Positions 58,815 to 64,000 of a stretch of 64,000 nucleotides of DNA are shown one piece after another. The stretch lies in assembly GCF_042684505.1 (NCBI RefSeq), contig NZ_JBHULT010000006.1, forward strand, positions 310,001 through 374,000, given 5' to 3'. Below the pieces are notes generated by a model, which saw only the letters and a program-made list of their open reading frames with translations, searched no databases and was not told where the DNA came from. A program made the position numbers and the translations under genes. Within the stretch, counting starts at the first letter, position 1. Each line of letters opens with the position of its first letter. Source of the stretch: Salinimicrobium flavum (GTDB lineage Bacteria > Bacteroidota > Bacteroidia > Flavobacteriales > Flavobacteriaceae).

Positions 58815-59699
58815 TTACCAGTCTTTTTCAGTTTTTGTTTTAGCGCCTTTTACTTTTTCCGCATTCACTTTTTCCTGTACTTTTTTCTCTTCGTTGCCCA
58901 TAGCTTCCAAAAGGTTTTTCACCTGTTGAGGAGATAGCTGGCCGGGTCTGGGCTGAGGCTGTTTTTGCTGCTCCTCTTCAGAGCCTTCCTGCGGCTGCTG
59001 TTTATCCTGGTCCTGCGGTTTGCCTTCATCATCTTTCTTATCTTCTCCTTCTTTCTTGTCCTGCTTATCTTCTTCTCCTCCCTCACTATCATCCTGAGGC
59101 TTCCCTTCATCGTTCTTTTCTTTTTCGCCCTCGTCACCCTGCTGGTCTTTTTGATCCTGCTTTTGCTCCTGGTCCTGATCCTGCTGATCTTTGTCCTGCT
59201 GGTTGTCATCCTCGCCGCCGCCTTTCTTTTCTTCCTCGAGCATTTTCTTCGCCAGTGCATAATTGTACCTGGTCTCTTCATCCCCGGGATCGTTGCGCAA
59301 AGCATTTTTATAGGCTTCCACGGCTTCCTTGTATTTCTTTTGCTTCATGAACGCGTTCCCCTGGTTATGAAAGGAATTGTGCTTAAGAGGTTTTTCTTCG
59401 GCTACTTTAGCCGACTGGGAATGCCTTTGTACGGCTTCACCGGTAATTTCGTTGTTGTAGTAAAGGTTTCCGAGATTGTAACGGGCCTCAGCATTTTCGG
59501 GGTCTTTGGCAATTGCCTGCCTGTAATATGCCTCGGCAGTCGCCATATCATTCTCAGCAAGGGCGGCTTCTGCCTCCTGCATGTACTTTTTGGCTGCTTT
59601 TGCTGCTTTTTCAGGATCTTCCTGAGCAGAAAGTGATATTTGAAGCATCGGGAAGATGCTCAAAAAAGTGAATAGGAAAAGAACTGTTCTTTTTTTCAT
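58815..59699 (-). CDS. batC: BatC-like TPR protein with Gln/Asp/Glu/Lys-rich tail
   Basis: About 294 residues with signal peptide MKKRTVLFLFTFLSIFPMLQISLSAQ. I start at ATG 59699; ATG 59705 two codons earlier is equally possible. Two TPR units (about 30-155: AEAYYRQAIAKDPENAEARYNLGNLYY, YKEAVEAYKNALRNDPGDEETRYNYA) are followed by a strikingly low-complexity tail (about 160-255) of D, E, K and Q with DEGKPQD twice. The C-terminus is QLSPQQVKNLLEAMGNEEKKVQEKV, the conserved Bat end. The charged tail is likely disordered. Confidence 0.88.
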   Translation of the reverse strand: MKKRTVLFLFTFLSIFPMLQISLSAQEDPEKAAKAAKKYMQEAEAALAENDMATAEAYYRQAIAKDPENAEARYNLGNLYYNNEITGEAVQRHSQSAKVAEEKPLKHNSFHNQGNAFMKQKKYKEAVEAYKNALRNDPGDEETRYNYALAKKMLEEEKKGGGEDDNQQDKDQQDQDQEQKQDQKDQQGDEGEKEKNDEGKPQDDSEGGEEDKQDKKEGEDKKDDEGKPQDQDKQQPQEGSEEEQQKQPQPRPGQLSPQQVKNLLEAMGNEEKKVQEKVNAEKVKGAKTKTEKDW

Positions 59700-59708
59700 C
59701 GTCATCGT

Positions 59709-60752
59709 CTATTCCTCATTAAACAAATTTAATCTTTTTAACCATGAAGTCCGGCGTTCCAAAAGAAGGATATCCAGCAACAGAAATAGAACTCCTAAAG
59801 CAAGGAACCATTGGAACTGGCTCTTATATTCGGCTACCTGTCTTGCCTCGAACTCCTTTTTATCCAGATTCTGAAGAACCTCAGTTACCTCATTCACCAC
59901 CTCATTTGTAACCCTGCCGTCAACATAAATTCCGTTAGCTGCAGCGGCGATATTCTTCAGAGTCTCTTCGTTCAATCTGGTGATCACGGTTTCCCCATTA
60001 CTATCCTTTTTATAACTCTGAACAACCCCCCTGTGTTTTTCAGGAATAGGTCCCCCTTTAAGGGTACCCACCCCAATGGTCACAATTCTAATGCCCTTTT
60101 TGGCAGCTTCCTGCGCGATCTTGTCTATCTCCCCTTCATGATCTTCCCCATCACTAATGAGAAAGAGCACACGACTGGTTTGATCTGCATCATTAAAATA
60201 AGTAGTTGCCAGCTCAATAGCTTCTTTAATTGCAGTTCCCTGAGATGAGACCATATCTGTATTCATGGACTGCAGGAACATCTTGGCAGCTGAATAATCT
60301 GTGGTTATGGGCAACTGCGGAAAAGCACTTCCTGCATAAGCAATTATTCCCACCCTGTCACTCGCCAGATTGTTGATGATCTGAGTAACCAGTTGTTTTG
60401 ATTTTTCCAGCCTGTTTGGAGCGATGTCTTCAGCCAGCATACTTTTAGAAACATCAATAGCAAAAACAAGATCAACACCTTCCCTTTTAACGGTTTCCAG
60501 TTTTGTGCCAAACTGGGGATTCACCAGTGCGATCACGAAACTCAGAAAAGCAAAGGATAATACCACCACCTTTAATATAGATTTCCCTAAAGACCGCTCC
60601 GGAGCCAGTTTTTTAAGCAGTTCCTTATCTGCGAATTTATTCTGGGTACGTCGCTGCCAAAAGATCACCACGGCAAATGCAAGCAGGATCACCGGGATTA
60701 CCAAAAGGTACCAGAAATATGTCTTTTCTTCGAACAGGAACACTTCAAACAT
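59709..60752 (-). CDS. batB: BatB-like von Willebrand factor A membrane protein
   Basis: A 347-residue protein with two N-terminal helices (about 11-32 and 58-80), a vWA domain (about 90-290) and a C-terminal helix (about 315-332). The MIDAS metal site is intact: DVSKS at about 99-103, with the Thr (QGTAIKEA) and Asp (ISDGEDHEGE) partners. vWA domains bind protein partners through the metal. Placed 2 bases after batA, it fits BatB. Confidence 0.92.
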   Translation of the reverse strand: MFEVFLFEEKTYFWYLLVIPVILLAFAVVIFWQRRTQNKFADKELLKKLAPERSLGKSILKVVVLSFAFLSFVIALVNPQFGTKLETVKREGVDLVFAIDVSKSMLAEDIAPNRLEKSKQLVTQIINNLASDRVGIIAYAGSAFPQLPITTDYSAAKMFLQSMNTDMVSSQGTAIKEAIELATTYFNDADQTSRVLFLISDGEDHEGEIDKIAQEAAKKGIRIVTIGVGTLKGGPIPEKHRGVVQSYKKDSNGETVITRLNEETLKNIAAAANGIYVDGRVTNEVVNEVTEVLQNLDKKEFEARQVAEYKSQFQWFLALGVLFLLLDILLLERRTSWLKRLNLFNEE

Positions 60753-60754
60753 AA

Positions 60755-61759
60755 TTATACAAAGCTTCTAAAAACGGTGAACTTCAGCAAGAGCTCGAAA
60801 AGAAGTAAACCTATGGCCAGCAAGACCAGGGGACGGAACTTCTCTTCGTAGTTGTAAAATTTCAATTCATCGATCTCTGTCTTTTCAAGAGCATCAATCT
60901 CCTCATAAATAGCCTCCAATTTTTCATTATTGGTCGCCCTGAAGTACTTTCCGCCGGTGGCATCGGCGATCTCTTTTAACAGCTGCTCATCGATCTCTAC
61001 CGGGACCCGCCCGTACTGAAAAGAGCCATCGGGACGAATTGCCACGGGAGACATGGCAGTTCCGTTACTTCCCACACCTATGGTATAAGTCTTTATCCCA
61101 AATTCCACAGCCAGTTCACTGGCGATCTTGGGGTCAATAAAGCCCGCATTATTTACTCCGTCGGTCAACAGAATGATCACCTTACTCTCGGCCTTACTGT
61201 CTTTTAACCTGTTAACGGCAGTCGCAAGTCCCATTCCAATGGCTGTTCCGTTTTCAAGGACATTATTATAAGAAACATCTTCAAGAGCAGCAAGGACAAT
61301 GTTCTTATCACTGGTTATAGGTGTTTTGGTGAAACTCTCCCCGGCATAAACCACCAACCCAATCCTGTCTCCCGGACGGTTCCTTATAAATTCTGCAGCC
61401 ACTTCTTTTGTCGCATCCAGGCGGTTTGGCTCGAGGTCTCGTGCCAGCATACTGGCGGAAACATCAATTGCCATCACGATGTCAATTCCCAGGGTGGAAC
61501 TGCTCCTTGTAGATACATCTACAGAGCGTGGCCTGGCAAGGGCCGTGATCACCAGGGTGAGGACCAGTAACCGCAATATAAAAAGCACCGGTTTTAGTTT
61601 ACTGAGAATTCCTGGTTTGTTTTCAAAAGCTTTGGTACTTGAGATCCTGAGTTCTGCAGTTTGCTGTTTTCGCTTCCAGACATACCAGCCCAGGGCCAGC
61701 GGCAAAAGCAACAGTAACCAGAAAAATTGCGGATTTTCAAAGTTGAAATTGTCAAACAT
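60755..61759 (-). CDS. batA: BatA-like von Willebrand factor A membrane protein
   Basis: A 334-residue protein: two N-terminal helices (about 12-27 and 57-78), a vWA domain (about 90-285) with MIDAS DVSASM (near 98-103), NGTAIGMGLATA and LLTDGVNNAG, and a C-terminal helix (about 310-325). ATG 61759 overlaps the stop of the upstream DUF4381 gene (TGATG); a TTG one codon earlier is not needed. It is BatA by order, and its vWA domain is closely similar to that of BatB. Confidence 0.92.
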   Translation of the reverse strand: MFDNFNFENPQFFWLLLLLPLALGWYVWKRKQQTAELRISSTKAFENKPGILSKLKPVLFILRLLVLTLVITALARPRSVDVSTRSSSTLGIDIVMAIDVSASMLARDLEPNRLDATKEVAAEFIRNRPGDRIGLVVYAGESFTKTPITSDKNIVLAALEDVSYNNVLENGTAIGMGLATAVNRLKDSKAESKVIILLTDGVNNAGFIDPKIASELAVEFGIKTYTIGVGSNGTAMSPVAIRPDGSFQYGRVPVEIDEQLLKEIADATGGKYFRATNNEKLEAIYEEIDALEKTEIDELKFYNYEEKFRPLVLLAIGLLLFELLLKFTVFRSFV

Positions 61760-63345
61760 CAATTTTCGGGATTTCTTAGTTCAACAGAAGTGGTGATACG
61801 CTGTGCGATCTCTTCGGCGTAAGTATCACCTGCATTAAAGATCACTACGATTTGCTGGTAACCTCCGCCTTCCCCAAAATTAAGGATGGTGTACTCTTTT
61901 TGGAGTGGTTTATCGTCCTCTTCAGGCTGCATGACCAGACTTCCGAAGATCTTTATTCCCTCAGCCCCATTAAGAGTAGTGATCTTTTCATCTTTGGTAA
62001 TGATATTGCGGGCTCCTCTTTTCTCGAGATAGGTGTAAACTTCTTCCACCGCCGAATTCAGATCAAATTCCTGGCCTGCAGGCCTGGTGTTGAGCTCTAC
62101 AAATAAGATTCCTTCAGGATCACCTTTCCTGAAAGTCTCTTTGTCACCTGCCCTTTCCAATGAATCTGCAACCACACGTTTAAGAACATCTAGAGTGGTT
62201 ATACTTACCGGCGGGGTTCCATATTCACTTTGAATCCATTCCCCTTCCAGCAAATCTTTGCTCTGATTCCCCAGATAAGTGTCCCTGTAAAATTCGAAAC
62301 CTTTGGTCGAAATGATGTAGGCGGTTATTCCGCTGAAAACTATTGCAAAAAGAAGTATCCCTACAAGTAACTTCCTGATCTTCTTTTTTCTTTCGAGTTT
62401 CTCACGATATTCGATATCACGCAGAAGATCTTCCTCGCTAGGTTGCGGAATGGAGGCCTTGGTATCTTTTATCACATGTTCTACGCTGTTCCTGTCCTCT
62501 TTCGCAGTGATCACATCGGGCCGGGAATTTGCGAATTTTGCCAAATCTGCCCTTTCAAGGATCTGCCTTAGACGCTGAATGGTACTTTCCTCCAGCTTCA
62601 ATTTCCCTTTGGCACGCTCAGCTTCAAGATAGAGAATAAGTTCTCCTGTAGTACTTTCAAGAGCATGATCATAGATCTCCCCATCAAGATACCTTCGCAC
62701 AGCTGCTGAAAGCTGGGAATAATATTCCTTAATTTCCCGTTGTTCCAGCAGATGTGAATTATCAAGCTGCTGCAGTTCAAAAATTGCCTGTTCATATGGC
62801 GGCAACTTTTTTGCAGCTTCTTCTTTCTTTCTTTTTCTGCGGAAGAATAGATAGACTAGAATTCCACCCACCACTAATATGCCCAACAACCACCAAAACC
62901 AGTCAGGTACGGTAAATCCTGAAGAAACCTCAACGGAAGGTTTTATGGGAAACATTTTTTGTTTGGTAGTATCTACCACGACATCTGCCACTACCACTGT
63001 CATGGAATCTGTATAGTAGGGCCGGTCATTGATCAATACCTGTTGTCGAGGAATGGTATAGCTTCCCGAATCCCACTGGGTAAGTGTATATTCTTTAATA
63101 AGCATGAAACGATCACTTATTTTGTTGGTATCGGCGGTAAAGGATTCCACCATCTCAAGCGGTGAAAAAGTTTGCCCTTCAGGAAATACTACAAGATCTG
63201 TTGAATCTGTCTCTACCTGAATGTTATACAGGATCTGTTCCCCCAATTTAATGGAAGCGGTGTCAATTGAAGCCGATACCTCCTGTGCTTCCCCGGATAA
63301 AGAAAAAAGAAAGATGATCATTAAAATAAAAGATCGGCATACCAT
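61759..63345 (-). CDS. Bat-operon membrane protein with DUF4381-like region
   Basis: About 528 residues from ATG 63345, where a good signal peptide begins (MVCRSFILMIIFLFSLSGEAQ). ATGs at 63372, 63393 and 63411 are in frame but place acidic residues before the helix. A periplasmic beta domain (about 20-140) resembles the BatD-type sandwich. A helix (about 150-170) then leads into KRKKEEAAKKLPPYEQAIFELQQLDNSHLLEQREIKEYYSQLSAAVRRYLDGEIYDHALESTTGELI, typical of DUF4381 in Bat operons. A second helix (about 325-345) and a C-terminal alpha/beta domain follow. Translationally coupled to batA. Confidence 0.82.
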   Translation of the reverse strand: MVCRSFILMIIFLFSLSGEAQEVSASIDTASIKLGEQILYNIQVETDSTDLVVFPEGQTFSPLEMVESFTADTNKISDRFMLIKEYTLTQWDSGSYTIPRQQVLINDRPYYTDSMTVVVADVVVDTTKQKMFPIKPSVEVSSGFTVPDWFWWLLGILVVGGILVYLFFRRKRKKEEAAKKLPPYEQAIFELQQLDNSHLLEQREIKEYYSQLSAAVRRYLDGEIYDHALESTTGELILYLEAERAKGKLKLEESTIQRLRQILERADLAKFANSRPDVITAKEDRNSVEHVIKDTKASIPQPSEEDLLRDIEYREKLERKKKIRKLLVGILLFAIVFSGITAYIISTKGFEFYRDTYLGNQSKDLLEGEWIQSEYGTPPVSITTLDVLKRVVADSLERAGDKETFRKGDPEGILFVELNTRPAGQEFDLNSAVEEVYTYLEKRGARNIITKDEKITTLNGAEGIKIFGSLVMQPEEDDKPLQKEYTILNFGEGGGYQQIVVIFNAGDTYAEEIAQRITTSVELRNPEN

Positions 63346-63415
63346 GATCTCACCATCTTTAAATTTTATCATTTTCAATTTCCTGTTATTCATCACTTTA
63401 CCGCTAAGCATTTTT

Positions 63416-64000
63416 CTAAGCCCTCATTTTAAAGTAGCCCAGTAATTTTTTTACGTAACTTTCATCAACCCGGGTACTGATGACACCGGCGCCGCTTTTT
63501 CTAAAACTTTCCCTAAAATACTCCACTTTATCACGGTTATACTTCGCGTAATTGTTCCTGACACTTTTAGAAGAGGTGTCTGTTAGGATCCTCCTTCCTG
63601 TTTCCTCATCGAGTAGGTGGATCACCCCGAGATCCGGGATTTCTTCTTCTTTGGCATCAAACACCCTTATACCGGTTACATCATGCCTGCCACTCGTAAT
63701 CTTAAGTGTTCGCTGATAATCTTCAGCAATAAAATCAGACAAGACAAAAACGATCGCCTTTTTCTTCATTACCCTCGAAAGGTAGCTTAAGGCATTTGAA
63801 ATATCAGTTTTTTGACTCTTTGGGTGAAACTCCAGCAATTCCCTGATGATCCTCAAAACATGGGAGCGTCCTTTTTTTGGAGGAATATAAAGTTCTATGA
63901 TATCTGTGAACAGGATCAGTCCTATTTTGTCATTGTTCTGGGTGGCCGAAAATGCGAGGGTTGCTGCAATTTCCGTAATAATATCCTTTTTAAAGCTGTT
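63416..64000 (-). CDS. DUF58 domain-containing protein (partial, runs off the right edge)
   Basis: The frame is open from the window edge to TAG at 63416, about 194 residues of the C-terminal part. It shows the DUF58/vWA-like core: IITEIAATLAFSATQNNDKIGLILFTD, IELYIPPKKGRSHVLRIIRELLEF, KKKAIVFVLSDFIAED (metal-type Asp) and a C-terminal FRKSGAGVISTRVDESYVKKLLGYFK. DUF58 proteins commonly follow a MoxR ATPase and precede Bat genes, which is what the downstream genes show. A MoxR gene is expected just beyond the window. Confidence 0.9.
   Translation of the reverse strand, partial: NSFKKDIITEIAATLAFSATQNNDKIGLILFTDIIELYIPPKKGRSHVLRIIRELLEFHPKSQKTDISNALSYLSRVMKKKAIVFVLSDFIAEDYQRTLKITSGRHDVTGIRVFDAKEEEIPDLGVIHLLDEETGRRILTDTSSKSVRNNYAKYNRDKVEYFRESFRKSGAGVISTRVDESYVKKLLGYFKMRA

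Noticed and set aside
58965..59636. Plus-strand ORF of 223 codons, very hydrophobic, opposite batC
   Set aside because: The Leu/Phe/Ile runs are simply the antisense of the Glu/Asp/Lys/Gln-rich BatC tail, not a membrane protein.
1..64000. CRISPR arrays, insertion sequences, prophage, rRNA operons or defence islands
   Set aside because: Reading through the intergenic regions found no regular repeat-spacer pattern, transposase or integrase motif, rRNA, complete tRNA or recognised defence gene; gene order is that of a core chromosome.

Overview
The window looks like ordinary chromosome from a member of the Flavobacteriaceae (Bacteroidota). Four things point there. Housekeeping genes are in flavobacterial arrangements (ileS-DksA-like-lspA, rimB-rimK-AstE-like, a full Bat operon). 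There are several TonB-dependent receptors with a carboxypeptidase-regulatory-like N-terminal domain. Signal peptides typically end in 'AQ', and lipoproteins are common. Promoters match the Bacteroidota TTTG-N(17-23)-TAnnTTTG type and genes rarely carry a strong Shine-Dalgarno. Base composition looks even, at roughly 40% GC by eye. I saw no rRNA, complete tRNA, insertion sequence, prophage, CRISPR array or replication origin. The genus is not determined; a marine Gramella- or Salinimicrobium-like organism is a guess.

Layout. 1-6.2 kb: end of an outer-membrane barrel gene, hflX, a secreted tandem-repeat protein, an FAD oxidoreductase and an S9 oligopeptidase. 6.2-11.6 kb: a TonB receptor, a DUF5689 lipoprotein and a divergent secreted nuclease/phosphatase-fold enzyme, probably one scavenging module. 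12.1-15.8 kb: a second TonB receptor followed by a four-repeat lipoprotein of unknown function, the most novel-looking protein pair here. 16-23.3 kb: pgi, an M23 peptidase lipoprotein, tryptophan 2,3-dioxygenase and DUF3108, then hpd and hmgA; together these encode tryptophan and tyrosine catabolism. 23.4-27.4 kb: a patatin fused to an Omp85-like barrel, and uvrC. 27.7-30.5 kb: a RimB-like protease, RimK and an AstE-like deacylase, then 5-formyl-THF cyclo-ligase. 30.6-32.5 kb: a soluble PAS histidine kinase and a receiver-only response regulator. 32.5-40.9 kb: lspA, a small secreted protein, a DksA-like protein, ileS, a haem-type TonB receptor and recO. 41-47 kb: gdhA, an outer-membrane-type protein, a methionine-pathway PLP enzyme, a DUF3298 lipoprotein, an ArsC-like protein, an EamA transporter and a thioesterase. 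47-55.7 kb: a YheT-type hydrolase, DUF1206, yicC-gmk-nadD, gpsA, DUF1801, pheS with two small downstream genes, and a divergent pair ending in cvpA. 55.6-64 kb: beta-carbonic anhydrase and the Bat operon, running off the right edge inside a DUF58 gene.

No obviously new defence or mobile system is present. The less ordinary signals are regulatory and small-scale: LacI-type palindromes (core G-N-AAACGTTT-N-C) upstream of gdhA, hmgA and a TonB receptor; two related intergenic minus-strand units that look like small RNAs ending in terminators; promoters so close to start codons that mRNAs should be nearly leaderless (uvrC, cvpA and the gene facing it); a perfect palindrome inside the metB-like promoter; an unannotated 55-residue membrane protein coupled to pheS; and an M23 peptidase with Cys in place of a zinc-ligand His.
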